Positions 52,917 to 63,528 are shown, counted from the first letter of the stretch. The stretch: 64,000 bases of DNA from Halomonas sp. A11-A (GCF_003182195.1 NZ_QGTM01000001.1:310001-374000); one strand, 5' to 3'. The notes: generated from the sequence alone by a model not told the origin. Numbers and translations: made by a program.

Positions 52917-54329
52917 TCAGCCCTCGACCTGCCAGCCGCCGCCCAACGCCTTGAACAGCGTGGCGGTGGCGGTCAGGCGATCACGCATCGCCTCGGAGAG
53001 CGCGAGCTCCGCGGCCAGCAGGGCGCGCTGGGCATCGAGCAGCTCGATGAAGCCCACGAAGCCCTCCCGGTAGCGCACCTCGGCCAGCTCCAGCGTGCGC
53101 TCGAAGGCGGTCACCTGGCGGCGGATCGCCTCAACGCGCTCGCCGCTCGCCTCGTAGGTAACCAGGGCGTTGCGCACCTCGTTGAAGGCCTGGGCCACGG
53201 TGGCGCGGTACTGCACCTCGGCCTGCTCGGCCAGCGCCTCGGCGGTCTCGATGCGCGAGGCGCTGCGCCCGAAGTCGAACAGCGGCCCCATCACCGTGGC
53301 AGAGAGCCCCCAGGTGCCGGCCGCCGAGGTGAACAGGTCCCCGGCATCCCCGGCGGCGCTGCCCAGCAGCCCGCCCAGGTTGAAGCGCGGCAGGCGGCTC
53401 GCCTCGGCCACGCCGATACCGGCGTTGGCGGCGATCAGCCCCGCCTCCGCCGAGCGAATATCGGGGCGCCGTGCCAGCAGCTCCGAGGGCAGCACCGCCG
53501 GCACGCCATCGGGCAGGGCGATCGCCTCCAGGTCGGTATCGCCATAGTCCAGCTCGGCCATCAGCTCGGCGGGCGTCATCCCCACCAGCAGCCCCAGCGC
53601 CCCCTCCAGCACCCTGACCCGCTCACGCTGGGAGGGCAGCTGGGCCAGGGTCGACTCCAGCTCCGACTGGGCCTGACGCAGGGCCAGCTCGTCGCTCTCG
53701 CCCACGTCGAAGCGCAGCTGCTCCAGGCGGAAGGTCTCTTCGCGAGACGCCGCCGTGGCCTCGGTGATGCGCAGCTGACGCTGGGCGCTACGCAGGTCGA
53801 AATAGGTGGCCACCACGTCGGCGATCACGTTGAGGCGCACCGCGTCGTGGGCGAACAGGCTCTGCTCGAGGAGCGCCTCGGAGGCCTCCCGCTCCCGGGC
53901 CAGCCGGCCCCAGAGGTCAAGCTCGTAGTCGAGCACGCCCGCCAGGGAAAAGAGGTTGTCGGTGCTGCTCTGCCCCAGCGGCGAAGCCGCCCCTGGCGTG
54001 CGTTCCCGGGCCGCCTCGGCCTGGGCACTCACCGAGGGCAGTTGCTCGGCGCGGGCCAACCCCAGCCGTGCGCGGGCCTCCTGGATCCGCGCCAGCTGCA
54101 GACGCAGCTCCAGGTTGTCATCCACCGCCCGGGCCACCAGGGCATCCAGGTGCGGGTCCTCGAACTGGCGCCACCACTGCTGCCAGTCGGCGCGCGCCTC
54201 GGCGGAGAGCAGCACGTGCTCGGGCCACTGCTCGGGCAGGTCCAGCGCGGGGGCCCGGTAGTCGGGCCCCACGGCACAGCCGGCCAGCAGGGCGGTGGAG
54301 AGCAGCAGGACAGGCAGTGCCTTACGCAT
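52917..54329 (-). CDS. RND efflux outer membrane lipoprotein (OprM/NodT family)
   Basis: 470-aa TolC-like channel. The lipobox is LLAGC (Cys18). The repeated OEP halves contain [47 protein letters not shown], and [24 protein letters not shown] signatures of the NodT/OprM group. It is the last gene of the pump operon and overlaps the transporter gene by 8 nt. Confidence 0.93.
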   Translation of the reverse strand: MRKALPVLLLSTALLAGCAVGPDYRAPALDLPEQWPEHVLLSAEARADWQQWWRQFEDPHLDALVARAVDDNLELRLQLARIQEARARLGLARAEQLPSVSAQAEAARERTPGAASPLGQSSTDNLFSLAGVLDYELDLWGRLAREREASEALLEQSLFAHDAVRLNVIADVVATYFDLRSAQRQLRITEATAASREETFRLEQLRFDVGESDELALRQAQSELESTLAQLPSQRERVRVLEGALGLLVGMTPAELMAELDYGDTDLEAIALPDGVPAVLPSELLARRPDIRSAEAGLIAANAGIGVAEASRLPRFNLGGLLGSAAGDAGDLFTSAAGTWGLSATVMGPLFDFGRSASRIETAEALAEQAEVQYRATVAQAFNEVRNALVTYEASGERVEAIRRQVTAFERTLELAEVRYREGFVGFIELLDAQRALLAAELALSEAMRDRLTATATLFKALGGGWQVEG

Positions 54330-57300
54330 GGGGAGTCTCCTTCTCCAGGCGGCCGACCTTGCGCTCGCGGCGCCAGGTCACCAGGTCCTCCAGCAGCTTG
54401 TAGGCCAGCGGCACGAAGATCAGCGCCAGCGAGCTCGCCATCAGCATGCCGCCCACCACCACGGTACCGATCTCCTGCCGGCTGTTGGCGCCGGCGCCGG
54501 TGGCAAAGACCAGCGGCAGGGTGCCGATGATAAAGGTCAGCGCCGTCATCAGGATGGCCCGGAAGCGCTGCTGGGCCGCGGCCAGGGCCGCCTCGGCGGA
54601 ACTCTTGCCCTCGCGCCGGTTCTGGGCGGCGAACTCCACGATCAGGATGGCATTCTTGGCCGCCAGGCCGATCAGCACCAGCAGGCCTACCTGGAAGTAG
54701 ATGTCGTTGGGGAAGCCCCGCAGCATGGCGGCGAGCGACGCCCCCAGCACCCCGAAGGGCACCGCCGTGGCCACCGCCAGGGGCAGCGACCAGCGCTCGT
54801 ACTGGGCGGCCAGGATCAGGAACACCATCAGCAGGCCCAGGCCGAAGGCCAGGCCGCCGGCGCCGGCCGCGGCGTCGAGCTGGTAGGCCTCACCGATCCA
54901 GCCCAGGGAGGCATCGCCACCCTGCAGCACCTCGGCGGCCACCGCCTCCATGGCCTCCTTGGCCTGCCCGGTGGTATAGCCAGGCGCCGCGTCGGCCAGG
55001 AACTTGGCGGCCGAGTAGACATTGTAGCGGTTGAGGATATCCGCCCCGGCCTCCCGGGTCAGGGTCACCAGGGAGCTCAGCGGGATCATCTCGCCGCTCT
55101 GGGAGCGCACGAAGACCTTGTTGAGATCCTCGGGCTGGCTGCGGAACTCGCCTTCGGACTGCAGATTCACCTGCCAGTTGCGCCCCGCCAGGGTGAAGTC
55201 GTTCACGTACATGGAGCCGAAGGTGCTCTGCATGGTGGCGAAGACCTCGTTGACGGGCACCCCCATGGCGCGGGCCTTCTCGCGGTCCAGCTCCGCCCGG
55301 TAGCGCGGAATGGAGGTATCCAGGGTGGTCCGGGCGTTGGTCAGCTCCGGACGCGCATTGGCCGCGGCCGCCAGCCGGCCGGCCAGCTCGGCGATCTCCT
55401 CGGTGGTGGCATCGCCGCGCACCTGCACATAGCCCTCTACCCCGCCGGTCAGCGACAGCCCCATGATGGGCGGCGGCGTGAAGGCGATCACGAAGGCCTC
55501 GGGAATGCCGCCTCCCATGCCCATGATCCGGCCAGTCAGCGACTGGGCATCCTGGCCGGGGCCTTCGCGCTCGCTCCAGTCGGCCAGGTTGACGAAGCCC
55601 ACGCCGACGTTGGTGCGCAGGGCGCCGGCGATGATGTCGAAGCCGGCGCCGGAGGTGAACTCGTCGATCTCGTCCATCTCCAGCAGCATCGCCGAGACCT
55701 GGTCACGCACCGCCGCGGTGCGCGGCAGCGCCGACACCTGGGGCAGCTGGTAGACCACCAGCGCCACGCCCTGGTCCTCCTGGGGCACCAGCCCCGGCGG
55801 CAGGCGTGACATGGTGAAGAGCGTGGCGGCGATGACGCCGACGAACAGCAGCACGCCGATCACCGCATGGCGCAGCAGCTTGCCCACCAGCCAGCTGAAG
55901 CCGGCGGTCAGCCGGTCGAAGCCGGCGTTGAACCACTGGAAGGGCTTGGCCACGGTGTGGGACTGCTTGTCGAGCAGCATGGCGCACATCGCCGGGGTCA
56001 GGGTCAGGGCCACCACCCCGGAGACCACCACGGAGACGGCGATGGTCACTGCAAACTGACGGTAGAGCTCGCCGGTCAGGCCACCCAGGAAGGTCACCGG
56101 GGCAAATACCGCCACCAGCACCAGGGTGGAAGAGACCACGGCGCCGGCCACTTGCTTCATGGTCTCGATGGCCGCCTCGCGGGCCTTCATGCCCTGCTCC
56201 CGGATCAGCCGGTCGACGTTCTCCAGCACGATGATGGCGTTATCCACCACGATACCGATGGCCAGCACCAGACCGAAGAGCGTCAGCAGGTTGACCGAGA
56301 AGCCGAAGGCGAGCATGCCGGCGAAGGTGCCGATCAGCGAGACCGGAATGGCCGCCACCGGGATCAGGGTGGCACGCCAGTGCTGGAGGAAGAGGAAGGT
56401 CACCACCACCACCAGCGCCACCGCCACCAGCAGGGTGATAAACACTTCGCGGATGGAGATCTCCACAAACTCGGTGGTGTCGTAGGGCACCGTGTAGGCG
56501 AGATCATCCGGAAAACGCGTTGCGAGATCATCCAGCGCCTCGTGCACCGCCTGGGCAGTCTCCAGGGCGTTGGCGCCCGGCTGCAGGTAGATGCCCATGG
56601 GCACAGCGTTCTGGCCGTTGTAGGTGGCCGAGAAGGCATAGTTCTGGGAGCCCAGTTCGGCGCGGGCCACATCCCCCAGGCGCAGGGTGCTGCCATCCTG
56701 CTCGGCGCGCAGGATGATCGCCTCGAACTCCTCGGGATCCGCGAGCTGGCCGCGGGTGGTCACCGTAAAGGTGAAGGCTTGCCCTGGAGGGGATGGCTCG
56801 GCGCCGAGGCTGCCGGCGGCGAACTGGGCATTCTGCTCGTTGATCGCCGCGGCCACGTCGCTGGGTGTCAGGTCATACTGGGCCAGCTTATCCGGGAACA
56901 GCCAGATGCGCATGGAGTAGTCCTGGGCGCCAAACAGCGAGGCATCACCCACTCCGGGGATCCGGACCAGCTCGTCGAGTACGTTGAGCAGCGCATAGTT
57001 GGACATGAAGAGCACATCGCGGCTGCCCTCCGGCGAGAAGAGCACCGGCACCATCAGGATGTTGTTGGAGCGCGCCTCGACGCGCACCCCCTGGTCGCGT
57101 ACCTGCTGGGGCAGGCGCGGGGTGGCGGCCTGCACCCGGTTGTTGACGTTGATGGCGGCCTGATCCGGGTCGGTACCCATCTCGAAGGAGACGATGATCT
57201 GCAGGCTACCGGCATCGGTGGAGGTCGACTCCATGTAGAGCATGTTGTCGACACCGTTGATCTCCTGCTCCAGCGGTGCGGCCACCGCCTCGGCGATCAC

Positions 57301-57468
57301 CGTGGAGCTGGCGCCGGGATACGCGGCCTCGACCACCACCTGGGGCGGCACCACGTCGGGGTACTGCTCCACCGGCAGGGCCCGCAGCGCCGCCAGGCCG
57401 ACCAGCATGATGATGATGGAGATGACCGAGGCAAAGATCGGCCGATCGATGAAGAACCTGAGCATCAC
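54322..57468 (-). CDS. RND efflux pump inner membrane transporter (AcrB/MexB type, HAE1)
   Basis: 1048-aa proton-driven drug transporter with 12 membrane helices and two large periplasmic loops. It starts [22 protein letters not shown]4 reads [17 protein letters not shown]: AcrB D407 is kept (D409) but D408 is Asn (N410). TM10 reads [16 protein letters not shown]: AcrB K940 is Ala (about A948). The [13 protein letters not shown] segment follows. It overlaps the adaptor gene by 4 nt and the outer membrane gene by 8 nt, so all three are coupled. The altered relay residues make the coupling ion or mechanism worth checking. Confidence 0.94.
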   Translation of the reverse strand: MMLRFFIDRPIFASVISIIIMLVGLAALRALPVEQYPDVVPPQVVVEAAYPGASSTVIAEAVAAPLEQEINGVDNMLYMESTSTDAGSLQIIVSFEMGTDPDQAAINVNNRVQAATPRLPQQVRDQGVRVEARSNNILMVPVLFSPEGSRDVLFMSNYALLNVLDELVRIPGVGDASLFGAQDYSMRIWLFPDKLAQYDLTPSDVAAAINEQNAQFAAGSLGAEPSPPGQAFTFTVTTRGQLADPEEFEAIILRAEQDGSTLRLGDVARAELGSQNYAFSATYNGQNAVPMGIYLQPGANALETAQAVHEALDDLATRFPDDLAYTVPYDTTEFVEISIREVFITLLVAVALVVVVTFLFLQHWRATLIPVAAIPVSLIGTFAGMLAFGFSVNLLTLFGLVLAIGIVVDNAIIVLENVDRLIREQGMKAREAAIETMKQVAGAVVSSTLVLVAVFAPVTFLGGLTGELYRQFAVTIAVSVVVSGVVALTLTPAMCAMLLDKQSHTVAKPFQWFNAGFDRLTAGFSWLVGKLLRHAVIGVLLFVGVIAATLFTMSRLPPGLVPQEDQGVALVVYQLPQVSALPRTAAVRDQVSAMLLEMDEIDEFTSGAGFDIIAGALRTNVGVGFVNLADWSEREGPGQDAQSLTGRIMGMGGGIPEAFVIAFTPPPIMGLSLTGGVEGYVQVRGDATTEEIAELAGRLAAAANARPELTNARTTLDTSIPRYRAELDREKARAMGVPVNEVFATMQSTFGSMYVNDFTLAGRNWQVNLQSEGEFRSQPEDLNKVFVRSQSGEMIPLSSLVTLTREAGADILNRYNVYSAAKFLADAAPGYTTGQAKEAMEAVAAEVLQGGDASLGWIGEAYQLDAAAGAGGLAFGLGLLMVFLILAAQYERWSLPLAVATAVPFGVLGASLAAMLRGFPNDIYFQVGLLVLIGLAAKNAILIVEFAAQNRREGKSSAEAALAAAQQRFRAILMTALTFIIGTLPLVFATGAGANSRQEIGTVVVGGMLMASSLALIFVPLAYKLLEDLVTWRRERKVGRLEKETPHA

Positions 57469-58700
57469 GCCTCCTCGTCGTCGACGTCGGCGGCGTCGAG
57501 CGACACCTCGGCGGCCGTCTCGTCTTCCACGACGTCCTCGGCGGAATCCGCCACGCTGACCTGCACCGGCATGCCATCCTGCAGCATCACCAGGCCGCTG
57601 ACGATGATGCGATCACCCGCTTCGAGGCCGCTCAGCACCACCTGGCGATTGTCGACGATGGGCCCCAGCGCCACATCGCGGGCATGCGCCCGGTCCTCGG
57701 CGACCACGAAGATACGCGGGCCGCCGGGGCCCTGGCCCACCGCCTCCTGGGGTACCAGGAAGACGTCGTCGAGCTCCTGCACCAGCACGCGCACGCGCAC
57801 GAACTGCCCTGGCACCACCAGCCCCTCCGGATTGGGGAAGACGGCGCGCGCCGAAACGCTGCCGGTGCGCGGGTCGATGGTGCTGTCGGTGAAGTCGATC
57901 TGGCCGCGCTCCTCGTATTCGCTGCCGTCGGGCAGGGTCAGCCACGCCTCCCGGGGCGCCTCCGCCTGGGCGTCACTCATGGCCCGCCGCGCGGCGCGCT
58001 GCAGGGCCGCATCGCGCTCGGGCAGCGAGAAGCGCACATGGATCGGGTCCTGCTGGGTCACCGTGGTCAGCAGGGTACCGCGCTCGATCAGGCTGCCCTC
58101 GGGGAAGCTCTCGAGGCCGGTCAGGCCATCCAGGGGCGCCTCTACCTGGGTGTAGCTGAGGTTGAGCTCGGCGTTGGCGACGCCGGCCTCAGCCAGGGCG
58201 TAGCGCGCCTCGGCCAGCTCCCGGGCCGAGAGGGCGCTGTCGCGCTCGCGCTCGCTCACCGCGTTCTGGTTGAACAGGGTGGAGATCCGCTGCCACTCGC
58301 GGTTGGCCTGGTTGAGCTCAGCGCGGGCGTTGGCCCGCTCCGCCTCGGCGCGCTTGAGGGCGATCTCGTAGGGCTCGCGATCGATGCGGAACAGCGCATC
58401 CCCCTCGCTGACCATCTGGCCCTCGGTGTAGAGGCGCTCCTCGAGGATGCCGTCGACCCGGGCACGCACCTGCACCTCCCGGGAACCCCGTGCGCGGGCC
58501 GCATACTCCTCGATCACCTCCACGCTGCGCGGCTCCACGCCCACCACGACGACCGGGGGCGGTGGGCGGTCACCGCCGCCGCCGCCGGGCGCTCCGGCCT
58601 GATCGTTGTCCTGCCCGCAGGCGGACAGCCCGACGGCCATCAGGCCGGCCAGGGCCAGGATTCTCAGGGGCCTGTGCCCCTTCTGGGGTGCCAATCGCAT
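57465..58700 (-). CDS. RND efflux periplasmic adaptor (AcrA/MexA type, lipoprotein)
   Basis: 411-aa membrane fusion protein. The signal peptide ends in the lipobox LSAC (about residue 28), followed by a Gly/Pro-rich segment. Lipoyl/barrel-sandwich halves are [20 protein letters not shown] and [19 protein letters not shown] around a coiled-coil hairpin; the beta-barrel ([14 protein letters not shown]) and membrane-proximal domains follow, with an unusually long acidic C-terminal tail (about the last 30 residues). The start at 58700 has a GGAGAC ribosome-binding site. First gene of the operon. Confidence 0.94.
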   Translation of the reverse strand: MRLAPQKGHRPLRILALAGLMAVGLSACGQDNDQAGAPGGGGGDRPPPPVVVVGVEPRSVEVIEEYAARARGSREVQVRARVDGILEERLYTEGQMVSEGDALFRIDREPYEIALKRAEAERANARAELNQANREWQRISTLFNQNAVSERERDSALSARELAEARYALAEAGVANAELNLSYTQVEAPLDGLTGLESFPEGSLIERGTLLTTVTQQDPIHVRFSLPERDAALQRAARRAMSDAQAEAPREAWLTLPDGSEYEERGQIDFTDSTIDPRTGSVSARAVFPNPEGLVVPGQFVRVRVLVQELDDVFLVPQEAVGQGPGGPRIFVVAEDRAHARDVALGPIVDNRQVVLSGLEAGDRIIVSGLVMLQDGMPVQVSVADSAEDVVEDETAAEVSLDAADVDDEEA

Positions 58701-58782
58701 GGAAGTCTCCACTCTGGGTGATCTCGTCAGGGGCCCGCCAGCAGGGGGAAAACGCCGGCGCGCGGGTCGAAAACAGGCAGGG

Positions 58783-58806
58783 ATTATAGCTACATCCTTG
58801 TATGTA
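58783..58806 (-). promoter_or_regulatory. Pump operon promoter and operator
   Basis: TATAAT on the minus strand (58783-58788) without a good -35. The spacer region holds TACAT-CCTTGT-ATGTA (58791-58806), a dyad like that upstream of the TetR gene, so the repressor would block RNA polymerase here. Confidence 0.58.
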
Positions 58807-58854
58807 TACTAGCGACTTTCCCCTGGCCGCTGCTCCCTTCCGGCCAGAAAATAA

Positions 58855-58989
58855 CCGCCCGGGGCCGACTGGCGCGCGATCCGCTGTCCGCTGATGGTGG
58901 TGCGCGGCGCCGACTCCCCGCTGCTGCGCCGGGACAGCGTGGTGAAGATGGCCGAGGCCCAGCCGGGCCTGGTCAGGCTCAGGGGTTAA
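58855..58989 (+). pseudogene. 3' remnant of an alpha/beta-hydrolase gene
   Basis: An open frame of 44 codons to a TAA at 58987, preceded in frame by a TAA at 58852, reads WRAIRCPLMVVRGADSPLLR followed by DSVVKMAEAQPGLVRLRG. This matches the C-terminal part of alpha/beta hydrolases (the P-x-L-V-V-R-G-x-x-S-D/P-L-L segment). There is no start codon with a ribosome-binding site and the rest of the gene is missing, so it is a decayed fragment. Confidence 0.55.
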
Positions 58990-58997
58990 CACGACCG

Positions 58998-60913
58998 TCA
59001 TGGCGCCCTGAAGTCCCGGGGCGCGATCCCCCACGCCTTGAGACGCGAGCGCAGGGTGGTCGGCTTGATCCCCAGCCGCTCGGCGGCCCCGCCCTCCCCC
59101 GACACCTTGCCACCGCTGGCACGCAGCGCCGCCAGGGCGTTCTCGCGCTGCCGGCGTGACAGCTCGTGCTCGGTCAAGAGTCCCGGCTCGGTGGGCTCCC
59201 GGGGCGGCGGAAAGGGCTCGCCGGGCGATGCCACCCCCTCGTCGCCGGCCGCCGGGATCAGGTCATCGAAGGCCAGCTGGCGCCCCTGGGCCACGATCAC
59301 CTGGCGTTCGATCACGTTCTCCAGCTCGCGGATATTGCCAGGCCACGGGTAGCGCTTGAGCACCTCGAGCTGGGCCGGCGGTATCCTCACCCCCGGCCGG
59401 TTGAACTTCTGGCAGGCGCGCAGCAGGAAGTGTCGCGCCAGCAGGGGCACGTCCTCGATGCGCTGGCGCAGCGGCACCGAGGCGATCGGGAAGACATTGA
59501 GGCGGAAGTAGAGGTCCTCGCGAAACTCGCCCGCCTCGACCATCTCGCGCAGGTCGCGGTTGGTGGCGGCGATCACCCGCACGTCCACCTGGCGCGTACG
59601 GTTGTCGCCCACCCGCTCGAACTGCTGCTCCTGCAGCACCCGCAGTAGCTTGCCCTGCAGCTCGAGGGGGATCTCGCCCACCTCGTCGAGGAACAGGGTA
59701 CCGCCATCGGCCAGCTCGAAGCGCCCCGGCCGGTCGTTGACCGCCCCGGTGAAGGCCCCCTTCACGTGGCCGAAGAACTCGCTCTCGAAGAGGTCGCGGG
59801 GAATGGCGGCGCAGTTGACCCGGATCAGCGGCCGCCCCCCCGGACACCCCCGGCGTGGATGGCCCGGGCGATCAGCTCCTTGCCGGTGCCCGACTCGCCG
59901 CTGATCAGCACGTTGGCATCGGTCGGCGCCACCAGCGCGATCTGGCGCACGAGGTGGGCCACGGCCTGGCTCTCGCCGACGATCTCGCGGTGGTTGATCT
60001 CGGCCGTGATCTCTTCCTGAAGGTACTGGTTCTCAAGCTCCAGGCGCTGCTTCAATGACTCCACCTCGGCCAGGGCGTCGCGCAGCTGCTGCTCGGCGCG
60101 CTTGCGCTCGGAGATGTCGCGGAAGAGCACCACGGCCCCCACCAGACGCCCCATCTCGAAGATCGGCGTGCTGGTGTACTCCACCGGCACCGCCTCGCCG
60201 TTCTTGTGCCAGAACACCTCGTCATCGACCCGATGCACCTGACCGTCGCTGAAGGAGGCGTGGATCGGGCACTGCTGCACCGGAAAGTGGCTGCCGTCGG
60301 CGTGGGTGTGGTGGAACAGCAGGTGAGCGTCGTGGCCCACCATATCCTCGCTGCTCCAGCCCAGGATTCGCTCGGCGGCCGGATTGGCGAAGGTGGTGCG
60401 CCCCTCGGCGTCGAGGCCGTAGATGCCCTCCCCCGCGGCGCCGAGGATCAGCTGGTTCTGGCGTTCTATGCGCTCGAACACCTGCTCGACCCGCTCCCAG
60501 CCCACCTGCCCGCGCCGATGCTGTCGCCTCAGGTCGGCCCGGGCGCGGCGCTGCTCGGCCTTCTGGCGATCGACCAGGGTCAATAACAGCCGCCCCCCCG
60601 CCAGCGCCTGGGCCTGCACCTCCACATGGCGCGGCTGGCGCTTGAGATCGAGGACCACCAGGTCGTCGGACCAGGCGGGGGAGCGGTTCAGGGCCTCGTC
60701 GGTGAAGCTGACCCACAGCGGCAGCGAGGCCCCCAGGCGATGGCTGAAGGGGTGGGCGCCGAGCGCCTCGGTGTCGCCACCCAGCAGCTGGCAGGCCGCG
60801 GCATTGGCGCCGAGCAGGCGGTCGGCCACGGGGTCGATGAGCAGCAGCGCCTGGGGCGCCCGGGCGAAGGCCTCCTGGACGAGGGAGGGCGGGGAGAGAT
60901 CGGGCTGGGACAT
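58998..60913 (-). pseudogene. Sigma-54-dependent transcriptional activator (PAS-AAA+-Fis), frameshifted
   Basis: About 638 codons in two frames. Part 1 (from 60913): PAS region (about 10-130), second PAS (about 170-300), then the AAA+ start with Walker [19 protein letters not shown], ending at a TGA just after a run of seven G on the coding strand (plus 59835-59841). Part 2 (58998 up to the break): reads [23 protein letters not shown] (the sigma-54-contacting loop), LFLDEVGE (Walker B), DLYFRLNVF and a C-terminal Fis-type HTH ([16 protein letters not shown]). One extra G would restore [16 protein letters not shown]. It diverges from the nitrate-type transporter genes, its likely target. Confidence 0.85.
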
Positions 60914-60988
60914 GGCGACGGCCTCGCAGCGATGGGTATCCCTGCCATACAAGGCCCGCGCCAATGACGAGAAATCGCCAATCTTTCA

Positions 60989-61000
60989 ACGAGATCTCGT
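60989..61000. promoter_or_regulatory. Palindrome upstream of the ABC transporter, possible activator site
   Basis: ACGAGATCTCGT, a perfect 12-nt palindrome, about 85-100 bp upstream of the sigma-54 -24 element: a plausible enhancer for the divergent activator. A second palindrome, ATCTCGCGAGAT (61074-61085), overlaps the -24 element. Confidence 0.45.
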
Positions 61001-61084
61001 CACCGTCAGGAAGCGCCCTCCCCAGTCAGCCATTTATTTCCAAGTGTTTGAAAATTCGACGGGTATCTCAGGTATCTCGCGAGA

Positions 61085-61099
61085 TGGCACGGGCCTCGC
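61085..61099 (+). promoter_or_regulatory. Sigma-54 (-24/-12) promoter of the nitrate-type transporter operon
   Basis: TGGCACGGGCCTCGC: GG and GC are separated by exactly 10 nt as required, with TGGCAC perfect and TCGC in place of TTGC. The predicted start is near 61111, with a leader of about 79 nt to the first gene. Confidence 0.7.
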
Positions 61100-61189
61100 C
61101 GTATTCAGGGTGAACGGCCAGCGGGCAGCATTTCTGCACCAGGCTGGCGCATGACAGGCCTTCCCCTGCACTAGCGAAGCGAGACGACC

Positions 61190-62632
61190 ATGAACAACGA
61201 CCACAACAGTCTGGGTAACCCCTTCGATCACCGGCAATCCCTGGTCCATGGACGCGACTGTGGCTGCAAGACCTGCGCGGATGCGCACTCCCCTGCTTCT
61301 TCCTCTCCCTCGACGCCTCCCTCGGCCAGTCGCCGCGCCGACGAGGCCCCCGCTGCCACCGGGGCGCCGCGCGACAGCGAGGAGATGATGGACCGGGTGG
61401 TGGAGAGCGCCCTGGTGCGCGGCATCTTCGGCCACAGCGACATGCACCGCCGCCAGTTCATGAAGCTGGTGGGGGGCGGCACCGTGGCCGCGGCCCTGGC
61501 CACCCTGTTCCCGATGGACGCCATCAAGGCGGCCGTCAAGGAGGACCTCGGCCCGCTGGAGAAGACCCGCCTGGACGTGGGCTTCATCCCCATCACCTGC
61601 GCCACGCCGATCATCATGGCCCACCCCATGGGCTTCTACGAGCGCTACGGCCTCGACGTCAACGTGATCAAGACCGCCGGCTGGGCGCTGATCCGCGACA
61701 ACTCGCTCAACGACAACTACGACGCCGCCCACATGCTCTCGCCCATGCCGCTGGCCATGAGCCTGGGGGCGGGCTCCAGCCGTCGCGCCTTCATCACCCC
61801 GGCCATCGAGAACATCAACGGCCAGGCGATCGTGCTGCACAACGACCACCAGGACAAGCGCGACCCGGCGCAGTGGAAGGGCTTCACCTTCGGCGTGCCC
61901 TTCGAATACTCGATGCACAACTTCCTGCTGCGCTACTACGTCGCCGAACACGGCCTCGACCCCGACCAGGACATCCAGATCCGCGTCATTCCGCCACCCG
62001 AGATGGTCGCCAACCTGCGCGCCGGCAACATCGACGGTTTCCTCTCGCCGGACCCCTTCAACCAGCGGGCGGTGTTCGAGCGCATCGGTTTCATCCACCT
62101 CCTGACCAAGGAGATCTGGGACGGCCACCCCTGCTGCGCCTTCGCCACCAGCGCCACCTTCGCCCGGGAGAACCCCAACACCTACGGCGCCCTGCTGCGG
62201 GCCATCATCGATGCCACCCAGTACTCCTCCGACCCCGCCAACCGCTCGGAGATCGCCGAGGCCATCGCTCCCACCAACTACCTCAACCAGCCGGTCACGG
62301 TGATCGAGCAGGTGCTCACCGGGCGCTTCGCCGACGGCCTGGGCAACGTGCAGAACGTGCCCGACCGCATCGATTTCGACCCCTTCCCCTGGCACTCCAT
62401 GGCGGTGTGGATCCTCACCCAGATGAAGCGCTGGGGCTACATCGATGGCGACGTGGACTACCAGCGGGTCGCCCGGGACGTCTTCCTGGCCACCGAGGCC
62501 GGCGAGGTGATGCGCGAACTGGGCTACGACGCCCCGGAGGAGACCTCGCGCAACTACCAGATCATGGGCAAGACCTTCGACTACACCGACCCAGAAGCCT
62601 ATCTGCAGAGCTTCGACATCCGCAGGAGCTGA
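61190..62632 (+). CDS. nrtA: ABC transporter substrate-binding protein, NrtA/CmpA family (nitrate-type), Tat-exported
   Basis: 480-aa binding protein. Residues 1-82 form an unusual leader with a Cys/His-rich patch (HGRDCGCKTCADAH). A twin-arginine signal then follows (HRRQFMKLVGGGTVAAALAT, about 85-104). The binding domain (about 115-480) carries the NrtA/CmpA landmarks VGFIPITCATPIIMAHPMGF, HDxK-like DQHK region NDHQDKRD, PPPEMVANLRAGNIDGFLSP and DPFNQRAVFERIGF. Nitrate, nitrite, bicarbonate or cyanate are the known ligands of relatives; nitrate is most likely given the sigma-54 control. First gene of the operon. Confidence 0.88.
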   Translation: MNNDHNSLGNPFDHRQSLVHGRDCGCKTCADAHSPASSSPSTPPSASRRADEAPAATGAPRDSEEMMDRVVESALVRGIFGHSDMHRRQFMKLVGGGTVAAALATLFPMDAIKAAVKEDLGPLEKTRLDVGFIPITCATPIIMAHPMGFYERYGLDVNVIKTAGWALIRDNSLNDNYDAAHMLSPMPLAMSLGAGSSRRAFITPAIENINGQAIVLHNDHQDKRDPAQWKGFTFGVPFEYSMHNFLLRYYVAEHGLDPDQDIQIRVIPPPEMVANLRAGNIDGFLSPDPFNQRAVFERIGFIHLLTKEIWDGHPCCAFATSATFARENPNTYGALLRAIIDATQYSSDPANRSEIAEAIAPTNYLNQPVTVIEQVLTGRFADGLGNVQNVPDRIDFDPFPWHSMAVWILTQMKRWGYIDGDVDYQRVARDVFLATEAGEVMRELGYDAPEETSRNYQIMGKTFDYTDPEAYLQSFDIRRS

Positions 62633-62635
62633 ACC

Positions 62636-63496
62636 ATGGACCGCACGACCACCGAGTGGAAGTTCAGTCTCAATTTTCGCGCCGGCCTGCTCGCCGCGGT
62701 GATCCTGGCGCTGCTTCTCGGCCTCTGGGAGGGGCTCAACCGCGCCCCGATCCTCGGCGGCGCCGGCGCCGAACTCAGCGAATACGAGCTGTTGATGGGT
62801 GGCGCCGACGAGACCGCCCGGGTACCGCCCCCCTCGCAGATCATCGAGCGCGGCTGGCAGGAGCTGTCGAACCCCTTCTACGATGCGGGCCCTAACGACA
62901 AGGGCATCGGTATCCAGCTCGGCTACTCGCTGTTCCGGGTGCTCACCGGCTACTTCGCCGCGGCCCTGGTGGCGATTCCCATCGGCTTTCTGATCGGCAT
63001 GTCGCCGCTCGCCTACAAGGCGCTCAACCCCTTCATCCAGGTGCTGCGACCCATCTCGCCGCTGGCCTGGATGCCGCTGGCGCTGTTCATCATCCGCGAT
63101 GCCCAGGCCTCGGCGATCTTCGTGATCTTCATCTGCTCGATCTGGCCGATGCTGCTCAACACCGCCTTCGGCGTGGCCGGCGTGAGGCAGGACTGGGTCA
63201 ACGTGGCCCGCACCCACGAGCTGTCGCCGATGAAGACCGCCTTCCAGGTGATCCTGCCCGCCGCGGCCCCGACCATCCTCACCGGCATGCGCATCTCCAT
63301 CGGCATCGCCTGGCTGGTCATCGTCGCCGCCGAGATGCTCGTGGGCGGCACCGGCATCGGCTACTACGTGTGGAACGAGTGGAACAACCTCGACCTGACC
63401 AGCGTGATCTTCTCGATCCTGCTTATCGGCGTGGTCGGCATGCTGCTCGACCTGGCCCTCGGCGCCGTCGCCAGGCTGGTCGCCTACCAGGAATGA
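62636..63496 (+). CDS. nrtB: ABC transporter permease, NrtB family
   Basis: 286-aa permease with six predicted membrane helices. An N-terminal helix (LLAAVILALLLGLWEGLNRA) precedes a periplasmic segment; the core has SLFRVLTGYFAAALVAIPIG, PISPLAWMPLALFIIRDAQA and the EAA-type loop ARTHELSPMKTAFQVILPAA. It follows nrtA by 3 nt with AGGAG 6 nt before its ATG. It would work with the NrtA-type binding protein and the ATPase downstream. Confidence 0.9.
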   Translation: MDRTTTEWKFSLNFRAGLLAAVILALLLGLWEGLNRAPILGGAGAELSEYELLMGGADETARVPPPSQIIERGWQELSNPFYDAGPNDKGIGIQLGYSLFRVLTGYFAAALVAIPIGFLIGMSPLAYKALNPFIQVLRPISPLAWMPLALFIIRDAQASAIFVIFICSIWPMLLNTAFGVAGVRQDWVNVARTHELSPMKTAFQVILPAAAPTILTGMRISIGIAWLVIVAAEMLVGGTGIGYYVWNEWNNLDLTSVIFSILLIGVVGMLLDLALGAVARLVAYQE

Positions 63497-63528
63497 CCGA
63501 CCCCACGCATCCCCCACAGGAGAGAACC

